A stretch of 64,000 bases of DNA, from contig JBNGIS010008514.1 of assembly GCA_049999725.1 (NCBI GenBank), forward strand, positions 49,400 to 113,399. The letters run 5' to 3'. This DNA comes from Haplomitrium mnioides (lineage: Eukaryota; Marchantiophyta; Haplomitriopsida; Calobryales). The notes beneath the pieces were generated by a model. The model had not been told where the DNA came from, made no database searches, and was given only the letters and a program-made list of their open reading frames with translations. Positions 1-10,878 of the stretch are shown here, piece by piece (within the stretch, counting starts at the first letter, position 1; each line of letters starts with the position of its first letter). Made by a program: the position numbers and the translations under genes.

Positions 1-35
1 GAGTAGCCTGTTCCTGGTTCAAAGTAGCGGCTGTT
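1..35 (+). repeat. Right terminal inverted repeat of a two-gene DNA transposon (E-1)
   Basis: The segment reads GGTTCAAAGTAGCGG and ends in CTGTT. This matches the right ends at 34853-34877 (E2), 42009-42026 (E1) and 52104-52123 (E0), and is the inverse of the left ends at 6826 and 21891. It also carries the inner GAGTAGCC block seen in E0. I infer that the rest of this copy lies upstream, outside the window. Confidence 0.7.
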
Positions 36-3000
36 TTCTTTGTTAAAGGTCTTCTGACTGCCATTCAAGAGCATGCATTGCTTCAAGATCCCCAAACACT
101 AAAGCGAGGAATACAATTAGCAACTTCCTACAAAAAGATGTTGCTCCACCCATACTGGTTCGCATCCTCTTCCTCCTCTTCGTCTGATCATTTGCAAACC
201 TATTCCTCAATGCATGGTCTCTTTCCGACCAATCAATAGTCGTCTCCTTCTTTGTATGTACCTCTACCACTACAATCGCCCTCTGAATCATTTGCCGCCT
301 CCAACTTTGACTTTGAGGCAAAGCTTGCCAAGGTCATCTCAAAACTAATAGACAAGATTTCCAACATTAAACTCCAAATTATGAGTTCCATCCCTGCCCC
401 CACTCTTCCATCGTCCACCTCCAACAGTTGGTGCACCCATTGCAACAAAGCAACATTCGTCATTAGAAGCTTGCCCTTCTTTTTCATTGTGTGATATATG
501 CCTCTTGTCGGACCATGCAAACAACATTTGGCCTGTTTGGCACATAATTAAGGCTAAGACTGCACAATCAGCTCTCAAGGTGAACTAGATGGTGGTCCAA
601 CATGCGCAGCCAGTCTCTTAGGCACCTGCTCCTCAACCTCCAACACAATATCATGCTCCTATGCCTACATACCAGTAGCAGTATGTACCTTCACTAAAAA
701 CATACCAATACCAGTCAATCCGCCCTCCTCAAGGTCAAAGTTGCCACAATTGCAACCAAATAGACCATATCACTCATGATTGTCCCCATCCTTGATCATA
801 AAAATACTATCAAGGTTGAAATCAGCAGATGGCACAGCTCTCATACCAATCGTACTAGCAACAACGCTCATATCATCCTTGGTAGAATCACGATAATTCT
901 CAATACCAACAACACTCTTCCTACATTGCTCCTCCTCCCCATTAGATCACATATTATTAGCTTCAGTAGCCTCAAGCTCCGATAGTTTAGTAGTCCCAAA
1001 TTTCTCAGCCCACTCCTTTGATTCCAATAGCACTGCAGGTTGCAACTTTGGCATAAAGGTTAGTTCTCCAATTACCACCCAATGCAACCATGCAACCGAC
1101 TCACAATCCCATAAGATTGAGGTTTTATCCACGAATATAACTTTTTGTTTGGGTCATCAATTACCACCTTCAAAATCAACTCATCCTGACCCCCCTTTAT
1201 TTATTCTCCCTACTCCTCCTTTTGCAGCTCCTGCTGCACGTGCTTCTACCTTGCTAACTTGTGAGAACAATCCTTCCTTCTCTTTGTTTGATGTTCAAAT
1301 GTTGTCTCCTATTGATGCCCATTCGAAGCTGATTCCTTTGTTGTTCCTACTCCAAATTTAGAGCATGCTCCAAAGTGGCCACGTGTCCGCAAAAAATGGC
1401 ATGGCCTTCTCAAAAGCCCAAAAAATTAGTTGAGCCTTCATTTACGTTGGTACTTGATTATGACTTCCTTGGCATGGCCTCCCAATCTGCCAATGTCACT
1501 TTCAGACAACTATTGAAAATGAATGCATCCACTTGTCAATCTTTGAGGAAAGCTTTAGTCCTTCTACACCAAAAATTGTAGATTGTTAATTTCCTTTGAG
1601 CTTGTAAGCTAAAGTCTTTGATGCGCAAAGATGATTTGTCATGAAATCCACCAATTGAGCTACTTCTTGCTAGCTTGCTAGATTCAGATTCCCCTTTTGA
1701 TGACGTCTAGCAGAGTGTTGATCCTCTTGTCATAGATAACCCAATTGTACAAATTGTCTCTCCTTTTGATCCTAGCACGCATGTGACTTGTGTTTTCATC
1801 GACATCATTATAATTCCCAAAACGCATCTAGATATTGGTTTGGTGATCAATATAATGACCAAATTTACTATGTAGTCTATCAGTTATCCTTCTTCAGCCT
1901 TGCATATGCCCTCACTCATGCTCTGACTCGCAAATAGCCAAGAACTTGCCTCCTTAGATGTTCTTTGAAACATTCCTACTCTATTTGTGGACCAAGAACA
2001 CTTGGTTTATTACATTGTTGTCAACAAATTGCAAATAAACCAGTATCCTCTTCTCCTTGGTCGCTCCCAACTCAAACAGCGCCCCAATGAATTTTGCTGT
2101 GAGTACTCTCACAATCATCTCGCTCGATAAGAGAGTGGTTCTTTCTTTGCACTCCAACTCTCTTCTCCCAACGACTCAAAAGATATATGAATTGTTTCAC
2201 GACGTTTTCTTTGTAGACTTGAATTCCCGATTTATGGTCCAAGACTTTGAACCTTCTGATGAGTCAAACTTCTTTAGTTCTCTCTTTGCCCCATGTCATT
2301 TTGTAGATGTTATGTTTGTCAACTTGCTTGTGATTCCCGAACAACATAAAAATTTGAAAGTTTATGAACAAATGGATCAACCCTCGTGGTCCCAATTTTT
2401 GGAGCTAATTATTCGTTACATTGATGCATTTGCTTGGGAGTATAATGAGATGACTGGCATTCCTCCCTCGATAAACCAATATCCCATCAAATTGCGATCC
2501 AATACAAAGCCCATTCACAAACGCCCCTATCAATTGAACCCAAAGTACACTGAATTAGTCCAAGCTGATCTTGCCAAAATGCTTAATGTTGGTATCATAT
2601 TGCATGTAGGATTGACCGATTACGTTTCTCCCATTGTTGTCATTCCCAAACCCGATGGTATAGTTTGAGTGTGTGGAGATTTTAAGGGTCTAAATTTGGC
2701 CACTCTAATAGAACACTTCATGATTCTATTCATAATTTGACACAATACTTGACAACATAGCTGGACATGAATGTTACAGCTTTCTCAATGGATTCTTGAG
2801 TTAAATCCATATTATGATTCACCCAGATTTCAGACTGCTGACAACTATTGCCACTCCTTGGAATTCTTACTTTTATTATAAGTTGGTTTTTTGACTATGC
2901 AATGCCCATAGTGCGTTTCAGCGCATCATGCTCATGGTCTTTGAATCTCTTCTACACTGACCGGATAAGTGCTTTGAGATATACTTAGATGATTTCATGA

Positions 3001-3360
3001 TCTTTGGCACAAAAGTGCACCACCTAATTCACCTTGAAGCAGCTTTCCTCTACTCTTGCAAATTCAAGATTTCTCTTAATTTCAAGAAATGCAATTTTTA
3101 TGCAGCCGCTCGAGTTCTCCTCAAACATATAGTTTTGGAGGCTAGTATACACCTAGATGCTACCAAGGTTAGTAGTATCCTTGTGCTTTTGACACCTCAA
3201 AGTGTCAAGCAACTACAACATTTCCCTAGCAAGTCAATCTACTACTGTCGATTATGCAAAGATTATGAGCGGGTTGCTTCACCTCTCTACTCCTTAACCT
3301 GACATTTGCTTCCCTTTGTTTGGACAACTCAATGTCAACATGCTTTTCAAATGCTCAATG
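36..3360 (+). pseudogene. Decayed Ty3/gypsy retrotransposon body (G0)
   Basis: A gag-pol body is traceable on the plus strand through many stops. A CCHC zinc knuckle (CHNCNQIDHITHDC, spacing C-2-C-4-H-4-C) lies at 742-783. The amino end of reverse transcriptase lies at 2057-2668, including PYQLNPKYTELVQADLAKM and VSPIVVIPKPDG. A later reverse transcriptase portion follows at 2997-3302 (FKISLNFKKCNFY, then a remnant of the connection domain near ERVASPLYSLT). The catalytic YxDD region near 2975-3000 reads LDDF and the frame is broken around it. Protease, integrase and flanking LTRs of this element could not be identified. Bases 800-2050 hold only weak gag- and protease-like text with stops. 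Family assignment within Ty3/gypsy is not possible by eye. Confidence 0.75.
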
Positions 3361-3564
3361 ATATTCTTGAGTTCCTTCCATACCACCCCCCCTCAACAAG
3401 TCTCTTCTTTTTCTTGTAATGGTTGACTGGTCTCTCTCCTTTATGTTATTTATACCCTTGGTAGCTATGGTCTGTGAAGCTAGAGGCTTCGCCGGTTTCT
3501 CCTCATGTGACTTTGATGTTGAGTGCACATTGAATATGAGAGGTGGGTTGAAGTTTTGCTGCAA

Positions 3565-4499
3565 TCATCAATACACAACAAATTCTACAAAGAAAGAATA
3601 CTCAATACAAAAATATTGTGGAAATCTTCACTCTTTACTCCAAATGCTCTCACACAAAACACTCTTGCTCTCACCCTTCTAACTCTCAACACACTCCTCA
3701 CTTTATGAAGGACTACCCTTCAAGTGCTTGCCCTCCAATGAGTCTTCAAAGTAGCTCCTCCAAGAGCTCCTCCAAGCGCTTCTCCAAATGTCTCTCACAA
3801 CTCTCAAATCTAAAATCTCCAAATGAAAACCAAGTCCCAACTCAAGCTCAACCTCCTCTCCTCTCTTCTCCTCCTCCTTATATACTAGTCTAGATAACTA
3901 CTAGAAGTAAAACTAAATATTCTATCACCCTAGGTAAAGAATCTATGGTGATTATCTCTCTAATTATTAATTCCTACAAGTGCTCCTCAAGTATCTCCAC
4001 CTTTTGTTTTCTTCTTCAAGAAGAAGCTTCTCATTTGGAGCTTCTCTTGTCAAAGAATCTCAACAATTGGTCCAAGACTTTTCTACCTTGTATTTGTCCC
4101 TACAAACAATTCCTAAGATGATACTTCGAGATTCCCTCAAAGAATAAGTCAAAGAACAAATTGACTTTTCTTGACTTTTCTCCTCTTTAGTCTATTCTAG
4201 AAGAATCTCTATAAAATCATTAATACTAAGTCAATTCACCTGTACTATCCCTTGTTGGAAAGCTTGTCAAGTAAGCTTTCTACCCATATAATAATATTTG
4301 TATTTTCTAATTTTTAGATACTCTCTGTTTTGACTTTTCTGCAGCTCACTTTTGTAGCTTTGACCGGTTATAACTTCCGGTTTACAAGAGCTTTTTCACT
4401 TATGTAAATTGGTACTAATTACTTAAGCACTATTATATCCCTGTATAAAATATCAGCTTCTAAAAATTTCTAATAAGAACACAATTTACTCTGTACTCA
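3565..4499 (-). repeat. LTR, minus orientation (family LTRx)
   Basis: The segment 3705-4499 is a diverged copy, in the same orientation, of 27548-28407. Read on the minus strand it starts TGAGTACAGAG. It carries a conserved TATA box (TATATAAGG, plus strand near 3876-3890; its partner is near 27735) and then runs into a GA-rich transcribed-looking stretch. TATA position, length and TG start suggest a retrotransposon LTR pointing left. The lower boundary (about 3565) is a guess and no clean target duplication was found. It separates the gypsy body at 36-3360, which points the other way, from the E0 gene A remnants. Confidence 0.5.
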
Positions 4500-4599
4500 A
4501 TTCTACACATATTAAAGAAAACCGATCAAATCTTAGTTTCTCCTAATAACTTCTAAGTCTTCTCCATACTTCATCAAAATGCATCCCATTCTATGACAG

Positions 4600-5587
4600 G
4601 GCACTAATCTCATTAAAATTCTCTCAAACATCTCATGCCTTCACATGTCAATGTTTTTGCAAGTTGAGGCTTGAAAGTCTTGTCACTCTAAAAAAAGAAA
4701 ACAAGTAATCAATAACATAAAGCTTGACAATGAAAAAGCATCTACAATAAGATGTCCAAGCGCGCATGTACTTCAAAGAGTCCAAGCGCATATGGAATAA
4801 AAGAAGTCAAAGTGCTTGGACATTTCAAAGTCTATGTGAGCATGGACTTTGTGAGTCTCAGATCGCATGGAATTCCTTTATTCTATTCCCTCATTGACTT
4901 TGCATAATCTATATGCATAGGGATTCTACGTTGTCAATGCACACTTGGACTAAAGAGTCCACGTGCACATGGATGAAAGAGTCTAAGCATGGAAGAAGGT
5001 AAGAGTCTATGCGTGCACTGTATAAATTGTCACAAGATAACATTTTTCAAAGAAAAGTGAACTTACAGTAATTTCAAATGGAAAATAGACTTACCAACAA
5101 TTTCTCAAAATTGAAATAGAATGAGGATATTTTTGATTCCTCTATGTGGATGGGATGTTCCACCATTTCCTCCTCCCAAGTGGCAAAACACACCTTTGCT
5201 TTATATGCGTGGGTTTTGGAGTCCATTCAAGCAGAACTCGAGAGTCATTGCGCTGAAGAGACTTCATAATCGTGGACATTACAAATCAAAACATATGGAC
5301 TGAAGAGTCACTACTAACCTTTAGCAAGGAGTCCATACACGTATGAATTCTCGAGTCTTTGCTTGCAGAAACTCTCTAGTCCATGCTAACATGAACTGGA
5401 TAGTTCATGCTAGCATGGACTATTGATGAAAAAAAAGAGAGCTAAGACCTTTTACCTTCTTGTACTTGTATGCTTCATGTAGGTTTGAAATGAACAGATT
5501 CCAAAGCTTCATTTTGTTGAAGTAGAACTTCTTTGGAGAGGCTTTATAGAGACCAATTCTATCTTCCAACTCCATAAATTGCAATAG
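4600..5587 (-). pseudogene. E0 gene A remnant (3' part of exon 1 and later exons)
   Basis: Three exon pieces of gene A survive on the minus strand. The 3' part of exon 1 lies at 5456-5587 and ends at a GT donor (AAG/GTAAAA). The 3' end of exon 2 lies at 5095-5180, matching the YPIH...SFEKLL end of the E2 and E1 copies, with donor TTG/GTAAG. The start of exon 3 lies at about 4600-4687, beginning AG/AGTGACAAGACTTTCAAG as in E2 at 32655. Most of exon 2 is deleted, so intron 1 sequence (5181-5455) abuts the end of exon 2. The 5' part of exon 1 lies 40 kb away at 46063-46330 because G1 inserted inside the exon. Function unknown; see the E2 copy for the fullest form. Confidence 0.65.
4688..5094. 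repeat. Palindromic repeat array in E0 gene A intron 2
   Basis: About ten degenerate copies of the ATGCGCGCAT-centred palindrome occur here and in the intron 1 remnant at 5181-5455. Typical cores are GCGCATGTACTTC, GAGTCCAAGCGCATATGGA and GAGTCCACGTGCACATGGA, spaced roughly 25-45 bp. The array lies exactly between splice donor and acceptor, as in the E2 copy. Confidence 0.65.
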
Positions 5588-6138
5588 TTGCAAGCATGAT
5601 GTTGTGCTATTTATAAGAAATTGAAGATGAGTGCAAGAAGTGGAAGATGGTTACTTTTAGAGTTGAAATCATTTTAAAGTTACTTACTTTTGAAGTTGCT
5701 TTAAGTGAATCGGCAAAGGTTACTTTTAGGGTTGAAGTGAGATAAGATTACTTACCTTCAAAGTTACTTTTAGAGAAGTATGATAAGACCATTTTTTAGG
5801 GTTGACATTGGAAGTGATCACTTTTAAGGTTGAAATTGGAAGTGACTTGTAAGTGAGGGAATAGGGATGACACCTTCTTCTCTTGTATAAATAGAAGTGC
5901 TTCATTGCCTCACTCCTCATTCTGGAGTTCCTTTCAAATCACTTGGGTTCTTTGGTTGCTTTGCTTTTTCTTGCACTCTTGGCTCTAGCTTGGGCCTTGA
6001 GTTGCATAACTCTATTAGAGTTATTTTGTAGTATCTTTGCTAGAATTTGCTTGGCTTATTGGCATTTGGTTGAAAAACTCTATTAGAGTTCACGATGAGT
6101 TTTTACTCATTTGGAATGTGTGTTTTAGTTCTTTTACA
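5588..6138 (+). repeat. G1 5' LTR
   Basis: Homologous to 45495-46057. It begins near TTGCAAGCATGATG and ends TTCTTTTACA. A promoter-like CTTGTATAAATAGAAG block lies near 5880-5895 and is kept in the 3' copy (TTATATAAATAG near 45801). It is flanked on the left by the target duplication AATAG. Confidence 0.85.
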
Positions 6139-6139
6139 T

Positions 6140-6151
6140 TGGTATCAGAGC
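6140..6151 (+). other. Primer binding site, initiator tRNA-Met type
   Basis: TGGTATCAGAGC follows the 5' LTR by one base. This is the standard plant retrotransposon primer site complementary to the 3' end of tRNA-Met. Confidence 0.9.
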
Positions 6152-6177
6152 TACAAATCTTTTTGGTGGTGAGCTAC

Positions 6178-6825
6178 ATGGAGAATCAAGGAGGGGTGGT
6201 TCAAGCAATGCAACATTGGATTGAATATCTTTCATGCCTTTTGGAAGTGAGAATGAAGGAGAGAGAAACTTTTCAAGAAGAAGAAAGTTATAGGCGATTT
6301 CCAATGCCAAAATCATTTGATGGGAAGATGGTTTTTTGTACATCTGATAGCCTCATATTTGATTGTGAGCAATGTTTTGAAACTACAAACAATAGGCAAG
6401 ATGGTCGACAAATTCTATTTACGACAAGTCAATTAGAAGGAGTTGCAAAGACTTGGTGGAGATATCAAATAGAACAAACACAACGTGGAATTGTTGCTCT
6501 TGTCGTTTCTTGGTGTGAATTCAAAGAAGTGGTGATTTCAAGATTTAGGGTTGTAAATGCTTCAAAAGTAGCAAGAGATCAATTGGTCAAATTCAAGCAA
6601 CTTGGTATAGTAAGAAGCTATGTACATATTTTCATAATACAATTATGCAAATTCCTGATATAAGAGAAGAAAAAGCAATAGACCGTTTTATTCAAGAATC
6701 AAAGCCTCGTATGAGAATGGAAGAGACAACAAGAGAGCATGCTCAACTAGAAGAAGCAATGCACATGGCGAAGCGGCATGACTCATTACTTAGTGCTACG
6801 GAATCTAGGTCATGTCCTCAACCAT
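6178..6825 (+). pseudogene. G1 gag (5' part)
   Basis: The frame opens at ATG 6178 (MENQGGVVQAMQHW), 26 bases after the primer site. A retrotransposon gag core follows, with FPMPKSFDGKM, LEGVAKTWWRYQI and VVISRFRVVNASKVARDQL. The frame breaks near 6650 and resumes as REEKAIDRFIQ to about 6825, where E1 is inserted. No zinc knuckle is seen on either side of the insertion. The gag would coat element RNA in virus-like particles; this copy is defective. Confidence 0.8.
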
Positions 6826-7603
6826 AATAGCCACTACTTTGAACTAAGAACCGCTACTGAGTTACTATTGTATTTTGCGTTGAAATTATTTTTTCTAATT
6901 TTTGCTTCCAAAATTACATTTTTTTATAGTTGCAAAATTTTTCATCAAAAAAAAATTCAACATGAAAATTGGTTTATTTAGATACCTTTTGTAAGATAAA
7001 CAAACAACTTGAAGAGAGAATATTGAAAAAAATGGTAGTAAATTTATATAGTTATTTTTAATGTTTTCTTAAAATTCTCACAAAAACCTTCAAGATACAA
7101 AATCCAAAAGCATTTACAAAGATCAAATAAAAAAAAATTAATGTTGCAACATACACTAACATATAAATCTCTAATCTAGTAAGAGGCGCTTTGAACTTGC
7201 ACTTACTTACAGAACAGATAAAAACAAAAAAGAAGACCTATGCTTGCATAGACTGCAAGCTCGTATATCATAAAAGATAATGCTTTTCAAAAAAATCAAT
7301 TTGACTTTCCAAGACGAGCAGAAAGTGAATCAATAGTAACTTGAAAAATTGAATATCTAAAATAAAATCACAAAACTACTCAGATGTAGAATGATATTGT
7401 TATTGAAGATTGTAATAAATTTAATGAGTAGCTAAGAAAAACACCAAAAACTCATGATTGAAGAAAGCTTGTATGAAAATTCAAAATAGTCGAAAAGGAA
7501 CTTTCATGCAAGCATAGACCAAGACTTAGTGTCCTATGTTGATGGACTCAATATGGCATTTTATCAAGTCCACAACTTCCAACAAAGTCGTAAAAAAGCT
7601 TAC
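6826..7603. other. E1 left subterminal region, with inverted exon 3 scrap
   Basis: After the terminal repeat comes AT-rich sequence without an open frame, then a few palindrome units (CCTATGCTTGCATAGACT near 7231, CATGCAAGCATAGACC near 7505). Bases 7528-7572 match E2 gene A exon 3 (32888-32930) in the plus direction, inverted relative to the gene A exon that ends at 7604. E1 gene A therefore lost its 3' exons by rearrangement. Confidence 0.55.
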
Positions 7604-9830
7604 CAACAACTTCTCAAAGCTTGAATAGAAAGAGGACATCTTCGCTTCCTCTATATGGATGGGATATTCCATCCTAGCTTCATCTCATGAGCTGCAGTAT
7701 ACCTCAGAACAAAATGATTTTACCATTATCGCCAAAACTCTATGTCTCTCAAGTTCTCGAGATATTTCTTTGATTTAAAGCTCTTTGACTTCCACTCGCT
7801 TCAAAATTGAAATTTTAATTTCATCAAGAAGACCTTGAAGGGAACTCCAAGGTGTTCACTTCATGTCCTCTATTACTAGGGATCCTTTGGCCTTGAGCTT
7901 TTGGCCTTTCACTAGATTCTTCTCCCACATGCTAAAAATGCTCTATTGTAACTCCCAGAGCTCTCCATTTCAAAACGCCAGCTGGAACTATTTGTCTTGA
8001 GAAGTCGCCATCTTCTCAAGAGTTGACTTTGGCTTGATTTCCAAAGTCTTCATCACAAGTTCTCTTTTCAACTTTTGGGATGACACCATCCCACTTTTTA
8101 TGTAGTGCTCATGCCAATGCTCCACCTTCTAAATTGAAGTCATCTCCAACAAGTAGAGTTGATTGTAGTTGTCATTAGTCTCAAATATTTGGGCTTTTGT
8201 TGATGTGAGCCCCATGTAGAGGTAGTAGTTGTAGAGCGAAATCATTGGTTTTTGCACTCCATGCTTTGAAATTAAAATTTGCCTTGCAGCAGTACTATCC
8301 TACACTCTTGTAGCAATACTTGTCAAGGTTTCTAATGTCAAACTCTGATTTGTCTCTCAACCCGCATTTCAGGTTCACAAACATAATGAAAAACGAATGG
8401 GCATATTTTTCTGTGAGCATTCTCTATGCTAAAAGCTCCACAAAATTTTCATTCAACCTCCCAATCTCAAATGACCTCCAGTTATCTATTCTAGGTTTTG
8501 GAAGGTTCAAATTCTCCAACCGAATAGTGATTGTTTCCTCCCGGACTCTACTTCATTGGATTGCAAACTCCCTTATTTTTCCTTTGTCCTCCTTAGACAT
8601 TGTCTAAGAATCAACCTGCTCCATTTCCTAAGAAGTCCGAAGTCTTTTGTGCACTTGCCTTTTTGTTCTTGATGTTGGAGGTTGCACCGGATCCGGCTTG
8701 AGTTTCTCCTCAGAGTTGCTATAAGCGAAAGATGATGAGGCCGCTTAAGAAGAGTTGGGTGGAGATGGACACAAACAAGCTCCTCCTCAACCGGCAGTGA
8801 TGGCACCAGCTTTTTCTTTGGTAACGTCGGCTTCTTTCTTTTTTGGAGTCTCGGTTGGCTCCACCTCCTTTCTTTTCTTGGCAGCTGAAGGTCCACCATT
8901 TGCTACCATTGTCATCATTGCCGCACTTAGATGTGGCACTAATAGTACCACATAAAGGCCTTGCTTTACTTTCAAATTTTCAAACTTAAAGTAAGTTTGA
9001 TGAAGTCTCTTTCCACCAGCTTTGCATCCAGGTAAGCACTGACAAATTCGAACACAAATCGAGAAAATTGAAAACAAAAAACAAAAAATGGTCAATGATT
9101 TATTTCAAAAACTTGTCAAAAGTCCTCGTAAGGATTAAGAGACCTTGATTAGGTAGTCTAAGCGTGAAGGGGCACTTGAGTCTATGCGTGCATAGACTTT
9201 AGAGCCCATGCAAGCAAGGACTCAAGAGTTCTTACGTGATTGGGCTCTAGAATCTATGTGTGCATATACTTAATAGTCCAAGCGAGAATGGACTCAAGAG
9301 CCCAACCGCACAAAGACTCTTGAGCCCTTATACGCCAAGACTCTTTATCCTTTAGCGCAAGGACTCCAAAGTCTATGCGTGCACTGACTTCACAGTCCAT
9401 TGGACAAGGGTATGATGCTTTGCAACAGAAGGTTTAAAATGAATCAAAAGAAGATTTACTAAGTCTTACCTTGGCGTCGTTGTAGGATGTCTATAGATCT
9501 TTGGTGAAGGTATCCCTTGGCTTCATCTCATTGAAGCAGAATCTCTTTGCGACACCTTGAAGAGTGTGATTGTATTCACCAACTACACAAGCAGCCCTAT
9601 GTGGGCTCTGTGCCCCTCTCAAATCATAGTAATTTGGACCAAAAAAACCCATGTTGAATTTTTCACCTTCCATAAAAAAAAGGTTAAGGTGATGGTCGAT
9701 GTCTTCATTCAATCGACAAAAAAGTAGCCATTCGTAGGCTAGTTTTGTGGCTCAAGAGTCTTCAAGACATTAGAATACCAATAAGGCTTTGATTGTGCTG
9801 GTTTGGGAGCACTAGTCTATGATGCCGTTT
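7604..9830 (-). pseudogene. E1 gene A (exons 1 and 2)
   Basis: Exon 1 (about 9830 to 9470) encodes the conserved start region, including KPAQSKPYWYSNVLKTLE and FFGPNYYDLRGAQSPHRAAC. It ends at donor CCAAG/GTAAGA. Exon 2 (9067 to 7604, 1464 bp against 1465 in E2) contains YLDAKLVERDFIK, a lysine-rich stretch with PSAAKKRKEVEP, then LENLNLP, LNENFVELL, NPHF-region and NYNQLY blocks, and ends SSFEKLL/GTAAGC. The intron 1 acceptor appears mutated (CAA where E2 has CAG). Several stops and shifts are present. I do not recognise the protein family. The basic stretch suggests a nuclear or DNA-binding protein, which is inference only. Confidence 0.7.
9068..9469. repeat. Palindromic repeat array in E1 gene A intron 1
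   Basis: About eight units lie between 9130 and 9420. The best is AGTCTATGCGTGCATAGACT at 9179-9198, an almost perfect 20-bp palindrome. Others include AGTCTATGCGTGCACTGACT near 9371 and GAATCTATGTGTGCATATAC near 9251. Spacing is about 25-40 bp and neighbours are joined by TAGAGTCC or CAAGAGCC linkers. Confidence 0.75.
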
Positions 9831-10439
9831 TTTCTAAAGTGTAAAAGAGTGAACATGAGGGGCAAAAATTGTACAGAAAAAATTTCACAAAGAATGGAAG
9901 GTAGAAAATGGGAAAATCACAAGGAAAGGCAGAAATGATCACAACAAGAAAAGAAAATCAGAATGTAAACTCGAACAATAGAAAAAAAAAACTTTCCATT
10001 GTCACCCTTTTTATACACAAATTTCAAAAAACACATTTTCCCACCAAAAAATAATTCGCGGAGCTCTTGACATATAGGTTTTCCTAGTGCAAAAAAAAAT
10101 GTTGGCATATAAATCATTGCTTTTTTCATCTTTCCGATTTCTTTTTTTTCATTTCCTTCACAAAAATTTCACTACTTTGTCGTTTTTGTAAAATTTTCTT
10201 CAAAAACACATCTTTTGGATATACCATGAGGAATTAAGAGTATTTGTTAAAATAATTTCTTCAATTTTTTTGTTTTTCATTCTTATTTTTCAATGGTTGG
10301 AGTGTTCAATAGCAAGAAGAGGTTAGAATTTTAGGATTCATGTGTGTAGAAAAATGTTACTTTTGGTCGGCAGCTAGAGATAGTTTCAAACCGTTGTTGT
10401 GAGGAGGTAAGCATTGGAATACCTAAAGCATCAAGTATT
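9831..10439. promoter_or_regulatory. Shared divergent promoter region of E1
   Basis: This stretch separates the start of gene A (minus) from that of gene B (plus). A TATA box for gene A (TATAAAA on minus, 10009-10015) is followed by the gene A leader. The same box is present in E2 (29810-29816) and E0 (46476-46482), where it sits in otherwise diverged DNA. No equally clear box for gene B was seen. Confidence 0.55.
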
Positions 10440-10878
10440 ATGGCGAGCATTTTGAGAGAAGAAATGGTGGTTGTTGAATCAGATATATTGACAGAGGAAG
10501 ATCAAGCAAGTGAACACTATGGATGTATAGAATCAAAGATTGAACCCTATGCGCATATAGGGTCAATGAGTGAACTCAATGCGCACATAGATTCAAGGAG
10601 TGAACAACTTGCGCACATAGGATCCAAGATTCAACCTTCTTCACGTAGTGGATCTTTATTTCCGGTCAAGTGGTCAAGGTTTAATCTTTCTGATGACTAC
10701 TCCAACAAATCAACAAAAACTTAAGAAGTTCAAGTCACAATGTCTAGACAACTATGGATCTTTCTTTGTAATCAGTAGATGACGGCAATGAAGTTCAAGA
10801 TCCAAATCTGTTTGCTCAAAAGACAAAAAGCATAAAATCATATGACTGTTTCAATTTTGGAGATGATACATTGTCACC
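10440..10878 (+). pseudogene. E1 gene B, amino-terminal segment
   Basis: The frame starts MASILREEMVVVESDI at 10440 and runs to 10724; homologous but frameshifted text continues to 10878, where the solo LTR begins. Residues 30-70 are a ten-residue repeat (YAHIGSMSEL, NAHIDSRSEQ, LAHIGSK). Its DNA is the same GCGCATATAG / GCGCACATAG repeat found in introns and subterminal regions. E0 (46809-47033) and E2 (28985-29440, minus) have matching starts. Role within the protein unknown. Confidence 0.65.
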
